DNA of 64,000 nucleotides from Styela clava (GCF_964204865.1 NC_135255.1:16087135-16151134); one strand, 5' to 3'; shown: positions 11,465 to 24,498, counted from the first letter of the stretch. Made by a program: numbers and translations. Notes: generated by a model from the sequence alone, not told the origin.

Positions 11465-12287
11465 TGAAACTTTAAAATCATATATTTGCTGACTAGAATT
11501 TTATTTATTGCGTAAATGAATCTTGAAAAATACAAAGAAAAACTTATACATGACTGCAATTTTGGTTTCGTCTGACTTGTGTCATTATGCACCTGTGTTA
11601 TTTTTACTCAACTTTTTCAAGGTTTATTATTAGATAGCAAGTAGAGTTTTAAAACAAATATTATAGTCACTAGCCTGTAGGGTTTAATATGTTATTTCTT
11701 GTTGTTCGCTGGGTAGTCCTTATCTAATGAGGACACCGCGTACACCGTTTCCGAAGACATGTGTTGATTTCGAGTACAAAGTGAACAATTCAAGATAGGC
11801 TGACAGCCAGACAAAACACAAGTTACACTGTACGCATGTCAAGGTGTATAAATTAGTCTTTTAGTGGCCATCCCTCTCATAACAAGTCATTTATATATAC
11901 TTGTTTTGGTATCTTGAAGGCATGACGCTTTAATGTCATGGTAGCCTACAGACCGTGCGATTGTCTCTCTTTTATTACCCTGGTTCGATTCTAATTTTAA
12001 TGTTCGAGTAAGATTAAAAAACACTTTCAAGTTAAAACACGTACAACTGTTAACTAAAGGCAGGTGAATTAAACCAATATATAGGTTATAAGCCTACCTT
12101 TCAAGCCTTATATGTTTTCTCACGTGACATATGTTTCTGTTATTCCCAACTCCCCCCCGCAAACGTTCGTGTTAAAGAATTTTGTTGTCTTTATCCCCTT
12201 TCTTCTATATATTCAATCTTAAAGCATATTATATTCCTATAGAAAATCTCCGCTAACAGAAATACCCCAAACTCTGCCTCTGTACCA
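11465..12287. other. Intergenic, upstream of the phosphotransferase gene
   Basis: No coding sequence is recognisable. It separates the minus-strand gene from its inverted partial copy. Its first part should hold the gene's promoter, but I see no specific motif. Confidence 0.4.
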
Positions 12288-12423
12288 GGTGTACTCCAGT
12301 AGTGTGTGTACCAGGAGGGGATTAGGCCATAATTTGATTCCGATTTTTCTTATTTTAGTTCTCTTACAAGTTACAAGAACAAAAAGAGTTACCTCCATAT
12401 TGGTAAACACACTTCTGAAGCGC
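12288..12423 (-). mobile_element. MITE, GGYRCTCC family, subfamily 2 (short, internally deleted)
   Basis: Reading the minus strand, it starts with a CGGCGCTTCAGAAGTGTG-like end and AATATGGAGGTAACT. It ends in ATTATGGCC...TGGTACACACACTAC...GGAGTACACC. The interior matches the other subfamily-2 copies (for example 17895-18109) but is shorter. Confidence 0.75.
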
Positions 12424-12906
12424 CGTTCCAGGTACTGAATAAAATATTTTGTGAAGTTTACTGTGTAGATATACTTTGCTGCATCACAAATTGGAAACTC
12501 TTTCTCATGCAACAACAAATTAAGAATGAAGCGTTATATTACTAAATATGATTTACGCATGAATCGATTGCAATGATTACGTGTTCGAGTCATCCCAAAT
12601 AATAATTCATGTAGTTCGTGACTGAGTGATGTTCGCTTTCCCCTACACATTCGTTGGCCCATAAGAGTTCTGAATAAAATGAATGACGCTAACTCACGAT
12701 CTTATTGATTAAAGTTTACGCTCAGTCAAGTCATGATGTACAGTTGACGGACCCGACTATGCTTGCTATTGAACAGTCAATTTTGAATTATTCATCGTCA
12801 TTTCAGCGTGACATAGTAAAGCACGTAAATTTGTCCAATGATTGAAGCTTTATAGTAGCCGTTCCCACAGGGCGCCTCGCGCCGCGCAAGTGCACGATGC
12901 AAGTGC

Positions 12907-13626
12907 ATGATGTTTGAATTGGTGATGAGTTCGGTGACGTTTATCTTCTGTGGTCAATGGGAGATGTACAATATCGGAAAATTGTATGTCGCAAAAATAG
13001 ACATCAATGAGTTAGTGGTACTTATCTCAACTGTCCTTATCTATGTTATCACTGGCATGTGTGGCCCTCAGATTAGGATATCAACTATTCCATATATAGA
13101 TTTGCCCCTCAATATCCTACTATCATTGTCTGTTGCAACTTCAATTGCTTTATCAATGGCTACATTCATTTGGGTAGTAATGGCGCATATACGTCTTGAA
13201 CACGCCAGCGTTTTACAACTATTGTTCACCATATTCGTCGTTACGATTCTTACAATAACTAATACCTCTGAGTCTATGTTTAATTAAAGCAGTATATTTG
13301 TTTATATTTCATTCTGTGGTATAGTGGGATCAAAACAGACATCTCATATCTCAGTGACTCATCAACCAGTAGCTCATGAAATATATTTGATGTCTCTTTA
13401 CTGTCACGGTTTGCATTGTATTCAACGTTTTGGAGTAATTGGGAATTACTATGTTTTTCTATGGGCATGCTTAACTTGTTCTTTGATAGATATAATCGTA
13501 TATTTCTCAGTAATTTGCTTGCAAGTTGTTCAGCAATTCCAAACATCTATGTTTGAAGTTCGTTACACAATTTCCGCCTTTACGAACAACCACTATGTAC
13601 AACATACTCAAAATAAAAACAAGTAA
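12907..13626 (+). pseudogene. 5'-truncated, stop-containing second copy of the phosphotransferase gene
   Basis: The plus-strand reading frame is homologous to the C-terminal two thirds of the protein at 10337-11464. Compare FCGQWEMYNIGKLYVAKIDI with FCGQLATYVTGRIYMGKIDV, LEHASVLQLLFTIFV with VEHASVLSPLFTIFI, and QTSMFEVRY with KTSMFEVHY. Similarity begins abruptly at 12907, just after the position of the catalytic D-G...D...D motif, so the catalytic part is absent. One in-frame TAA at 13285-13287 splits the frame; the same frame continues from 13288 to 13626. It is inverted relative to the intact copy, about 1.4 kb away. The lost N-terminus and the stop make it a pseudogene, although both halves are otherwise open. 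Confidence 0.88.
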
Positions 13627-15689
13627 ACAATTCTTTGTTTAATGTTATTCGTAAAAGAAGTTAGAGTAATTATTTCCATCAATTTCGTTTCCTAAAATAT
13701 GTTGTGTAATCAAATGATTTAAAAAGCTTTTTTTGCATATGTAAAATTTTTATCCGAACAAATAGTTTTATTCTAAGATTTTACGACAGCATTCAAAACA
13801 ATTTGTGTAATTGATTGCAAGGCGTTAAGTAAAACCAAAAATAGGAAATTGAAAATTGTTTTATAGCATCCTTCGACCATCCAGGAAATTCCCTGCCGTG
13901 CGTATAGCAATGGAAACGATTATGGTATAGATTTTCGAATTTATGTTTTATGCAATCTTTATTGAAGGTCTTGAATTGTCTGCCGCGAAAAGCCTAAATT
14001 GTCAAACAAACCTTACATACTCACACTAAACACCCACACCTGCCTATGATCTCAATATTATACTCTTGCGTCGTGATTTCATCGCATCTGTTTGCCAACT
14101 ATATAAAAAGTGTACTTACTTGATTACGTTTTTATTTGTTGTTATTAGTTTGTTTTGTGAGCAACGAAATGTGGAAAATCTATGGAGACTTAGGTTTTTG
14201 GAGTTAGTGAAGTATTTTCGACGTATTTTTACCATTTGTTTATATTTATTGCATGCTTGTTGTATATTTGCCTCATGACAATTATGTATTGAGTGTTGTA
14301 TGAAAGTAAATGAAGATAAGATTGATTCCTACTGATTTAAACTATGGCGTATGCCGTACGGCATCGTTTTTTAAACTGTGTGCTGCGGAACATTGGTGTT
14401 CCGTGAGCTCTTCCAGAGCGCTCCGTGGAATAGGGATCAAGATTGCGACTAAATTGGTCGGACAGGAAACTTGTCCCCCAACTGGTGACAAACAGGTGGA
14501 CACCCTAGCTATCTAAACAGGCAGATAGGCCTCGTGTCGGTCTGGAAAGCATGGGATTTTTGTTAACCGTTCATATCATTACCCGTCGGCCTAATTTTTT
14601 ATCTGTCAATTTTATAGCAAAATTTTTAATTTTACAATAGGTGAATTTTTTGGAAATCACCCATCAATTTTACCTTAAAATGTCATGGTGTCCCGCGAGG
14701 CGAGATAAAAAGAGTAGGCGATGCGAGGCTTGAAAAGTTAGAGAAACGCTGGCGTGTAAAATTGGTTCGTTGTGGGATGAACGAATGCTTGTCAATCAAG
14801 ATGTGATAGTTTGTATGTCGACCCTGAATATTTGAAATACTAAACTAACTACATTGACGATTTATGTATGTCTGCAAACTGCACCATTCTCACATAGACA
14901 TTAAACTTGACATTAATTACCTCTTTTAAATCTTTGTTAGCTTTATAAAACTGTTTTCTGTGTTTCAAATGAATCATTCAAATGAATGATTTTAAATGAA
15001 TCAATTTCACTTAAAATTTCTTTCAATAATCTCAGTAGTCGCATTCACAAATGCTGAATTTTCAATGCCAACTTTTTGAAATCTAATCTTGAAAACACTC
15101 TGATACTAGAGTAAATCCGTTCTGTGTATTCTCTTTACCTAAGTAAGTATATTTCAATTTTCCGTTAAAACAATGAGACAATACAAGGCAAAACAAGCAA
15201 ATATACGGAAAATCAGGAAAGTAGGCAAAATCTGGTAAGATTTAAGACGTGTTGATCCACGTGACCACTTACCAAAAACTGCAAACAATAGTTGAAGTAA
15301 ATTTGGAAAAAAAATCAAAATATATGTAGATATGTTATTACATTTTAGTTACCACGGACCGATATAATTTGTACCAACTGTTTTCGGATTTCTGCTTTGT
15401 AGACTCAACACCCGAATTAACTCCCGCCACGTGACAGTGGCTGAGCAAGGGTAAGATAGTCCCGAAATTTTCAAACCATCATAACTAGAATTGACAATTA
15501 TTATGATCTTTCAAAATTGCAGCTATATCTTGTTTTGCCAGAAGAAGTAAGACTATATGATCTAACGTAAGCTTACATATATATATTTGCTTTTTTGTGG
15601 GAAGATATAATGGCAAGTCTAATTTTCAGAGTGCAAGTTTCACCTTACATCAGCAAATGATTCTTTGAAGATTAAACGAATAATAGGAA
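13627..15689. other. Intergenic, no gene seen; degraded repeats
   Basis: AT-rich DNA. GTTCCGTGAGCTCTTCCAGA near 14399 and GTGTCCCGCGAGGCGAGAT near 14691 look like decayed hAT-type termini. The short open frames at 14066-14516 show no domain. Confidence 0.4.
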
Positions 15690-15884
15690 AAGAATGCGCA
15701 GCGAGGAAGAAATAAAGGGAGCTAAAAAGGGAAGGGAAAATTTCGGAAATTTCCGAAAAATGCTGTTTCCGATATGACGCGACGCTACGCGAAACTGGGA
15801 GATTAATTGATATCGCTAGGTTCGATACGGAAAGTATTTTGTCAGGATTTCGTGTCCATATATTTGAGCATCGATCTCTTGTTT
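15690..15884 (+). repeat. Interspersed repeat, TTTCGTGTCCATATATTTGA family (partial)
   Basis: The end of this block (GATTTCGTGTCCATATATTTGAGCATCGATCTCTTGTT) matches the ends of blocks at 21958-22290, 48720-49062, 52460-52760 and 53110-53305, all in the same orientation. No coding capacity or terminal repeats were seen, so the class is unknown. Confidence 0.55.
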
Positions 15885-15888
15885 AGAT

Positions 15889-16075
15889 ACAGTGGCCAAA
15901 ATTTAGGAATGCAAGTCATTGGCGGGCCGCACATGTTTTTAGAAAGTAAAAAACCGAACGGATGACCGATGAATCATATTTTTTCACACAGATCATATCT
16001 CGAAAAACTGCATTTTAATATTTGCGCCAATAAACCTTTGCACCCGGCCCGCGGGCCGTAGGTTGCCGACCACTG
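15889..16075. mobile_element. hAT-like remnant
   Basis: It begins near CAGTGGCCAAAATT and ends GTAGGTTGCCGACCACTG. The right end is a typical hAT terminus, and GCGGGCCGCACATG and GGCCCGCGGGCC are characteristic subterminal blocks. No clear 8-bp duplication remains. It is related to the block at 54035-54290. Confidence 0.6.
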
Positions 16076-16876
16076 ACATAAACGATTGTAACACGACTGA
16101 GCTTAAAATACAATCAATCAATCCCTCTCAACATTAATTTTAACACTCATCGTTCAAGCATCCTTGTTGCAACTGACGACATACGGATCCGAAGTAAGAA
16201 GTAAAAAAGAGAAAGGAACTGCGGTTTAATATATAAAACCCCAGTAACCTCCCAATAATACAAAATTATTATTTCCATATTGTTATTTTATTACAAAAAA
16301 GAGAAAGAAATATAAAGACACCAACAAATTAAGACTTTACTGAGTTGTATGTGTAATATATAAACGGAAATGGAACCTATAATGAAAAAAAAAGAATGAT
16401 TTTGTGGGCATTCATGCAAATTTTATTAGATGTCATTTTGTAGACTATACGAATACGAAGAACTGGGAACATTGAAACGAATAACGATGCACAGCCACAA
16501 CATATGTTTTCCTAAGTGCGTTTGATGTACTGGTGTTTTTGTCTCGATATTAGCTTTATCTCACGCAGAAATACAGAATGTGGGATGGACAATTTTCAAA
16601 TTTACTCGGTATATAAGACAATATTCTAAACTCAACATGAATTATTGGTTTTAGAGGGTGTTAAACTCTGGAACGCAATAATATATCAATAATGTTATAA
16701 GGACTTCGGGATAGTGTTTCAAAAATATTATTTAAAAGACCTGTGATGTTTTGCTTACAATTTTCCACGAGATGTAAGTCTGGCAATGAACTGATATGGT
16801 TATTTATAGCACGATTGGTTCTGCGTTATTATTGCAGATGTATTGACTTGAATTGTTCGTGTTAGGTTTAGAGCTA

Positions 16877-17213
16877 AGATCTGAAGCCCGAGTCCATGCC
16901 CGACCCGACTCGAAATTCGGACGGGGTCGGGCCAGAAATGTCAATCATTCTATCGCAGACTTTTTTTTTTAAATGGGGCGATTCGGTCGTGTTTTGGTCA
17001 CCAGAAACCGTGGTCTGCAAAAAACAGAAGTTGCCTCATCAACACGACACATACTGTACTAAACTCTCGCAATGACAATTTCACGAACTACTAAATAAAA
17101 TATGAAATTTCGGGTTTGCTTCGGGCTCGGGCCTGCAAATCCAGTTAATTCGTCGGGTCGGGTTTAATACCCACAGGCCTGGGTCGAGTCGGGCTGGAAT
17201 TTTTGGGCCCGAT
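16877..17213. repeat. Element with GC-rich CCCGACCCGA inverted ends
   Basis: CATGCCCGACCCGACTCGAA near 16896 and GGTCGGGCC near 16923 face an inverse cluster (CGGGTCGGGTT, GGTCGAGTCGGGC) near 17153-17200. GC-rich inverted ends stand out in AT-rich DNA and suggest a small DNA transposon. The superfamily cannot be assigned from the ends alone. Confidence 0.5.
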
Positions 17214-17432
17214 CTTTCCTCTAGTTTGGTTGTCCTTAATGCAAGTCGTTTATATGTATTCAACCGATCCCATTTATTGACTTTAAATTTGACTTTATGA
17301 AAAGTTTTCCCTTGCATTTACCTAAGCGATTTGTTACAAGTTTTGAGCGTTTCACCTTCATCTTTTGATGCTTCTCATCTCGTGGAGTGCTTGCGTACCG
17401 TTTGTATAATTGTTCATTTGAAATACTGTAAT

Positions 17433-20400
17433 TTACGTATCAATGGACTCATAGTGAACATTTTCAATTGTTTTTCCATCGCTTATGACCACTTTACTAT
17501 CGGTTTCTCCTTTTGTGATCTCATTCAATTTATCATACTTATTCCCATTCGCGTCGCCGTTAAGTACAATTTCCGTTGCCGGCAGCGGGCGCTCGTAAGT
17601 ATAGTTTCCATCGATAGGTATAATGTATGCTTCGGTGTACTGGGCTGTTCCGTCTCGACTTGGAGGACCGTTTAATTGCTTGGAGTCTTTCCTCTCAACT
17701 ACCCAGGTTCGAAGTCTTTTTCTGCAAACAAATTTTAACATTATATTCGTGATTTTTTATTTAATGCAAATAATCTCTTAATCAAAATAGATTTGTGCTC
17801 GCAAATATAATCATAACATTGGTTGAAGTATACTAAAATAAATCATTATTATGATTCTTTTGTACTCTTTACTGTTACATTATTGACAATTTTTGGCGCT
17901 CCAGAAGTATGTGTACCAATTTGGAGGTAACTAATTTAGTTCGCCTACTTTACATCAAGTTGTGTAAAGGGACTGAAACCTATGGGCAGGGGGTATATTC
18001 ACTTGGCTAATACAGACAGTCCTGAACTCGTAATAAAAAATAAAATAAGAAAAATCGGAATTAAATGATGGCCCAACCCTAACTTGGTACACACACTACG
18101 GCAGTAACCATATTGTATCGATTCTACTGTATGACAAATCTTCTGGTGAATATTGATTAAGACAGTACTCATATACGATAAAATATTCGACAATTCATAA
18201 TGCTTCAGAAATGTAGAAATGTACTTTACACCGATTTTTCAACATTAATCAAAGGAAGCAATAATATTACCTGAAAATAACAGCAATAACAACAAACAAG
18301 AAAATAACAAGCAAGACGACAAGAGTTATTATCAGAATCATATTCGTGTTGCCGGCGTCTTCAGGCTCCATGGTATCTGATAAAATTTAAAGTTAAGATT
18401 ATCCGTCAGTCAGTCAGTAGTTTATTTTATCACAAACCGAAAGTACACATTGGAAAAACATAATCAAGAAAGATAAAAAAAATGCATTTCAGTGTCGAAG
18501 GAGACGCGATAAACGAGAGATGGTTATCGTCACCTTTGAGGGAGTATGTCTAACATTAAGTCATACTGATAAAGAAGTCAAACATAAAATACTAACAAGC
18601 CGGACTTTGAGACACATTCAAGCGACCCGGTATCCCGGAGTCACTCTAGTTAACGTTATTGAATTGGGAATGTCTGAGTTGTGAATTATGTCTTTTTATT
18701 TTGACACCAAAACCATTGGCATATTGGGGACAATATTTGCCAAAATAAAAGTTGTTTGCTCTCGAATAAAATGACTATTTTTGAACTTGATTAGGCCTAC
18801 TTGCTTATAGTACATTTACCTTTCGCTATTTTTGTGCTCGCTGTGATCCTAGTAGTAGTTGTACTTTTAGTTTTTGCTGTTTGTAACGTTCTTTTTTCGA
18901 TATATTCCGTACTCGATATATGCGTTGTTGTTGTTCGGGCTGTGGGGGTGGTGACAGGAGTCGCCGTTGTGGTTGTGACAGTAGAAGGAGTTGTGCCAGA
19001 GTCTGTTCCCGCTGCACTTACGTTGTAGGTCATTGATATGGCACCGGGAGACACTGTGTGAACAGAGAAATGTTTTGTTTTGGGATTTTTATGAAGAAAG
19101 TTATTTGAAGAGAAAAGAAGCCAACGTCAGCATCTTGTTTATGTTGTTTCAGATTATCAAGGTTCGTCAAGATGGCATTTACACTATCGTTTTGTGGGTG
19201 ATGACTAACATTACATGAGGCGAATAACCACACATATCATTTCTGTGGGTATGAGATAGACAACTTGTTTATGTAAAAGTACATTTAAACTTGAGATGAT
19301 TATCAGGATTTTCACGGCATAACCACATCTTTTGGCCTTGGTATCCTGTTTGATACGCATATGCGTGACTCATTTTGTTTTGGTTTGTATATCACAACTT
19401 ACGAAAGGTAATTTTTGCATTGTATACACAAAGCCGATGTTTGAATTGGACCGTACAGAATTTTCAAACTTTTTTCCGCTAGGCTTTTATTTTTTTTTTC
19501 AGTTTGAAAATTTACTCAAATTGATTTGCTAAATTCCGCGAAAATCCGCCTAGGATGATCAGCCTGGCACAAATACATAAAACGAACAAATTGTCATAGA
19601 ATTATCTTTATTCAATTCGATGCAATCAAAGTCTTTATTTGCGTTAAGCTAGCAGAGCATTTCAAAAACAAACCCACATGGTTGGAATGAAATTCGAACT
19701 ATTGTGAAAGGATAGGATTTACATATTTATCCCGGGGAAGAGGAATGTCGATAAGACGACCTAATCATATAGCGAACCACGGCCTCTCGTCCGGTTTCTA
19801 GTCCATGTCGGGTATGGGATTAGTTAGCCAGTTAGTTTTTTCAGATGTATGGACATGGATAGGAAATAAAAAGTTCAACTTTACCTGTAGTCGTAGTAGA
19901 CTGAGTAGTTAGCGGCGCGCTGCAGTCAACGAACTTATAATCCAATTTAAATCCAGCTTTTGTGAAGTCGGCTTCCTCAGTTTGAAATGATATATCCAAA
20001 GGCCAGGTTGAGTGGACAAGTGAATGACAAGTCGGATATTCCATCAATATTTTGCGATGGCAATCCAGGTTTGAACTGTATTTCATGAGAATAGCGAGAC
20101 AGACAGGTCCTTCCTTTCCACATGCTCGAACTGTAAAGATGGGGTTTAGATTAATTAAAAATGGTTGTCGTAGATGTTTGCCCAGCTTCGTAGGCCTAAA
20201 GGTGCCCTTCGATATTGTTTAGTTTGGAAAATTGAACTGAAATACTGTAATCTTGAACCCATTTTGGGCCTCTGGTTAAAGAATTCAAATCGGGCAATTT
20301 TTCGGAGCCAACAAGTCTGACTCATTTAACGTGAACAACTTAATATTTATTTTTACCTGGCCCTAGATTGAGAAAATTCTTCGTGTTGTAGCAAACATCG

Positions 20401-21783
20401 GCTGCATCTGGCAAACCGTCTACATTAGTATCAACGTTAACTATATCGATTATAAGAAGCTCCGGTACACGTCCTTTTGGCGGATTCAGACTCCAGTCAC
20501 ATCTCTCATTTCCATAATAGTACTCCGGATAACCCGTTGATTTTAAAGACCCGGACATGGAATATAAGTTGAAGGGTGATTTTCCATTGGTACATGCACT
20601 GAATGCAATTGGCAGAAACCCTGAAAATAGGAAAGTCGTAACAAATTAAACAGCGATCTTCGCCTGATCACTTACTGCACCATCACATGAATTCCTCGCA
20701 TAATTATAGCTATATAAAAAAAGGCTTCTATATTTCATTCAACACTGAGAGCATACAAAAGCGATAATAACCTCCATACAACGTTATATATGCAAGGCCG
20801 TTTAAAACTCAACAGTGAACTTTTAAACTGGGTATTGTGGACGATTTTTTAAAGACGAATTGGGCAGTTAAAAAATGATAGGTGATATGCAAGTATGTAC
20901 AATTTCTTACACACCAATATACCGTGTTTCCCACAAATAAGACCTACCCTGATAATAAGACCTGCCCTGAAAATAAGACCTAGTATGAATTTTAAAAATG
21001 ATTTTAATGTAAGCCCTCACCTTAATAAGCGCTAATCGATAGCGCAAATGTTTTTTTGACTTAGTCGTCAGCAAGAAATTTTTCCTACTCGTTTTAAAAG
21101 ATTAATAATCTATGTTTAGCAGTTATTTTAAATAAAAACGTGTTATTTATAAGTTAATGGATATCGCTTTTCATATTTTGTATATTTGTAAATCTCGTAA
21201 TTCTCTAAATGAAAATAGAAGACATCCCCTAAAAAAAAGCACTAGTGTTATTTTCCCAAAAAAATAATTGAAATAAAACATCGTCTTATTTTAGGGGAAA
21301 CACGGTATTACTGATTTCAAGGCTAATACATTCTTATTTTCCCAATAATCCTCTGCTATATAGATGGTCTGAACAATTTGCCTATTTAAAAACAAACGAC
21401 CTTTTATTGTATTGCATCATAAGTCCAAAATAAACGAGACGATGAACGTAATAAGCTATTTGCGAAAAGAATCTTAGTTCCGCAAGTCATATTTTTCAAA
21501 AAATGACGTAATAAAGGCTAGAAATTTTTTATACTAAATTCGGTATCAAATAATAAAATAAAGTTCAAAATCAAAGCAATTTTAAGCTGACAGAACTATA
21601 AAAATATTTAGCACATATTCAATTTTATTGGTAACTTAGTAGAAAAAAATCCCAGTGAGAATTATCTTATCACAAGCTATTGTGACGAAACACCACGTCA
21701 GGAAGGCAAATCAAAAATCAATTCTTACCAGCAAACGCAAGAAGGAAAATTCCCAATCGATGATCATGATTCATACATCCCAT
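17433..21783 (-). CDS. CUB-domain single-pass receptor-like protein with Thr-rich stalk and ITIM-like tail (six exons)
   Basis: The exons (minus strand) are 21783-21729, 20620-20357, 20130-19885, 19053-18820, 18376-18271 and 17721-17433. Every intron is GT..AG and the phases (1,1,1,1,2) join without a shift, giving 397 residues. Exon 1 encodes a short signal peptide (RLGIFLLAFAG). Exons 2-3 encode one CUB domain (residues about 26-185; ACTNG, STGYPEYYYG, CDWSL, ADVCYN, ACGKEGPVC, LDC). Exon 4 is a Thr/Ser-rich mucin-like stalk (189-266) with an NVS glycosylation site. Exon 5 holds the transmembrane helix (about 279-301, ILIITLVVLLVIFLFVV), followed by RKRLR. Exon 6 is a 96-residue tail with several tyrosines and, at the end, VHYESI (Tyr392), which fits the ITIM consensus [ILVS]xYxx[ILV]. 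The topology suggests a cell-surface recognition or signalling protein; ligand and function are unknown. Introns 1 and 5 contain MITEs. Confidence 0.86.
17895..18109 (+). mobile_element. MITE, GGYRCTCC family, subfamily 2
   Basis: It begins GGCGCTCCAGAAGTATGTG and ends ACACACTACGGCAGTAACC. The interior carries the subfamily-2 marks TTTGGAGGTAACTAATTT, CTTTACATCAAGTTGTGT and TTCACTTGGCTAATACAGAC. It lies in the last intron of the CUB-receptor gene. Confidence 0.85.
19711..19850 (-). repeat. 3' part of a tRNA-derived SINE
   Basis: TTATCCCGGGGAAG, GTCGATAAGACGACCTAAT and GGGATTAGTTAGCCAGTTAG match the tail region of the longer SINE copy at 62463-62790. The tRNA-like head is absent here. It lies in intron 3 of the CUB-receptor gene. 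Confidence 0.65.
20920..21307. mobile_element. MITE with CCGTGTTTCCC terminal inverted repeats and TA duplication
   Basis: The left end is TACCGTGTTTCCCACAAATA (20920) and the right end TTAGGGGAAACACGGTA (to 21307). TA at both borders is the likely target duplication. Subterminal AATAAGACCT repeats occur on the left three times. It encodes nothing and sits in intron 1 of the CUB-receptor gene. TA duplication suggests the Tc1/mariner group, but the ends alone do not settle the superfamily. Confidence 0.8.
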
Positions 21784-21957
21784 GTTAATGTGTTTGTAAA
21801 TGTTCAATTTGCTTTCAACTAAACTATGAGCTAAATTTAACTACAATCTGTTAAAATACAAAACGTATAAATGTTCGTTAACTGTATATTATTTGATGCG
21901 ATTGGACACGAAATGGGCCTATAGATCGTTTTGATATTTTCTTGATGTTGTTAGAAT

Positions 21958-22290
21958 TCTTGTTATTATAACAAAAAAATCGCTTTTCTTTTTAAGTACA
22001 CTTTAAATTTTTAGTGATTAAAGATTGTTGTTATCGCTAGAAGACTGTTACTTTTATTTTTATTTTCAAAATATTTGTGATCTCTGGGGCTTTCCTTTTA
22101 TTGTGCGATGACGTCTTCAAAATTAAAAATTGCGCACCTTGTGGCGATTCCGCGTTCACCCTTGTTCCTATGGCCGGGCGAATTCGTGAAGACAGTGGTA
22201 CCGGCAGTCTACTGTGAAAGATTTCATACCCGTACTACTTTGTTTTGGCTTTCGTGTCCAAATATTTGATATTACTCTATTGTTTTTTTT
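21958..22290 (+). repeat. Interspersed repeat, TTTCGTGTCCATATATTTGA family
   Basis: AAAAAATCGCTTTTCTTTTT, TTAAAGATTGTTGTTATCGC and CTTTCGTGTCCAAATATTTG match the blocks at 48720-49062 and 52460-52760 in the same order and orientation. Length is about 330 bp. No open frame or terminal repeat was recognised. Confidence 0.6.
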
Positions 22291-24498
22291 ACAATCATAA
22301 CCATGAAGCAAAACTAATAAACCTGCCGTAAGTTACTAATTAGTTGTTTATGCGGTATACTAACTAACATATATCACTTCATGCCAATCGTTAGGTGTAT
22401 CCGAAGGGCTTTTTAGTTAAATGCCCGGTAAGTCAAGTAAATACTCTTGGTGTTGTAAACAAGAAGTATTTGGATTTCGTACACACAAGCCTATAAACTT
22501 ATGGCTCCAATATCGGTTCAAACGAGCCAGTATTCATTGCTTTACAAAATGAATGCCAAACGTTCAAATGGGAAATACAGAGGCATAGCTCGGACTTATA
22601 TACCGTATTTAAATTAATAAGAGGCAAATTTGGAATCGAACGAAGAAATATATTATTAAATCCCATTGGTCTCGCTCACTCAGTGGCTTAATACCAAGTC
22701 ATTTCCTTATTAAAACCATTCTCTGCAACTTAACTCTTATAATTTTATGTGAGGCGTTGATCAGAGCAACGGCACAACTATTAATCTGAAAATTCTCAAC
22801 TTTTTTCAAAACGGCTCTTCGCTCATTTTTTCTTCCCCCACTACAAATAAAAATTATGTTATATAATCCTTAGCTGATGTTACACGCAACTCGCAATATA
22901 ATTTTTGTACTGTTTGAATACTTTATAATGTGTGAATATTCTAAATATGTGTATAGACAATACTACACGCAGATACATACATATAAAATATCTTTACTCT
23001 AAAAGAGCGAAATTTCGGTCTCGGAAGAAATTTTTCCCTGGGTCGGAAACCATTCAGTGCTGCTAGATAGTCTTAGCTATGTCGGCTTACAGATAGTCCG
23101 ACTATATTTGCCTAATTGCGATTTTTTTGTCAAGTCGGAAATGCCATTTACCGTTATTGTCACATTAGACATGCTCTATGTCGCTCTCAAAAAACGACAA
23201 ACTTTTCTTCAGCCTGCTTGTGCACGGAAAGAAACGCTAAACGTTCTCTTTGTGCGCAGACAACACAAAATATATTTCGCCATTTAATCGAATCCATAAT
23301 TTGGCACAAATTTAACGCACGAATTCGATTAGAGCGGCGGCAAAATATTGGCAGGGATTCATAATTATGACAAATGGATGTCTTTCACGTCACGTGATTA
23401 ACGTCGACCAATGATCAGCCTTAGATAATTAGGCTTCAATCCAATCAGACATTTCTGGCGTGAGATGTGAGGTGAAATTTTCACACTATCTTCGCTTATC
23501 TATTATGCATTTAAAATCTCAGAAATTTGACCTGCTAATTTACGTTTAATCGATGAAATCAAATGAAAAAACTAGATGTTTCAATGCTGTCAGTAAATAA
23601 TGCGATAAGCTGGACAAACCATAATCACATGAAGCAAGTCAATTTATCACGTTTTTATCAATAAATAACCTCCGCACGATTGTAAGTTTTATTTCTGGAA
23701 AACTTAATCTTTGACTCGTCTGGGATATAATTGCAACGCATCAAATTCAAATTTATCATACGCATGTTGTTAACCAATCAGCAAGGAACTGGCCAAACAA
23801 GCCCTTTGCCATTTATAAATAATTCCACTCATTGAATACGGTGCGTTCGATGCAAATTTTGTGTAATATAAGTTAGTATTTAATACATTTAATAAAATTG
23901 ATTGCAAACTAAACTATTTTTGAAATTGTTGGCGAAGTGTTGATTGCGTGAATGTTGGTATCTTCCGCTTGATAATTTATGCATAAAAATCGCTCAAAAA
24001 CGCAAATAATCGAAAAATTTGCGTCTGTTAAACTACTGATAATATTAAATCATGAAATAACTAAATATTTGCGCATGTTAAACCTGGCCGGCTTTACATG
24101 CTGTAATAGTTTTAGTAGCAAACTTAAAATGGATGAAAAAAAAATTAATAGAATCTAACTCCACACTCATCCTTCCTCTGTGTACTATTATATTTACTAT
24201 TTCCTAACAAAACCTGCACACTCAATTGAAGCTAGGCAAAATCAGTAAAAACATCCACTAACAAGCTAAATAAACTAAAAATCTATTTGCGAACTGCCAA
24301 CATTGATGGCAGATCCTATGTCGTTACAATTGATATTACAAAGAATATTTAACTGACATTTCATGACACATATACCCATTTATCTATTTTTTCACACCAG
24401 CTTGCAAGAATATATGCGTTGAAAATTTTCATATCAAAAGTTCATACACTGTATAAAATAAATTTTATAATTGAAGAATATATAACTATTCATTATTC
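22291..24498. other. Intergenic, no gene seen
   Basis: This follows the upstream side of the CUB-receptor gene. Short overlapping frames near 23057-23364 have no domain. AT-rich, otherwise featureless to my reading. Confidence 0.45.

Noticed and set aside
18801-19028. Plus-strand open frame of 75 codons, Val-rich
   Set aside because: It is the antisense of the Thr-rich stalk exon of the CUB-receptor gene.
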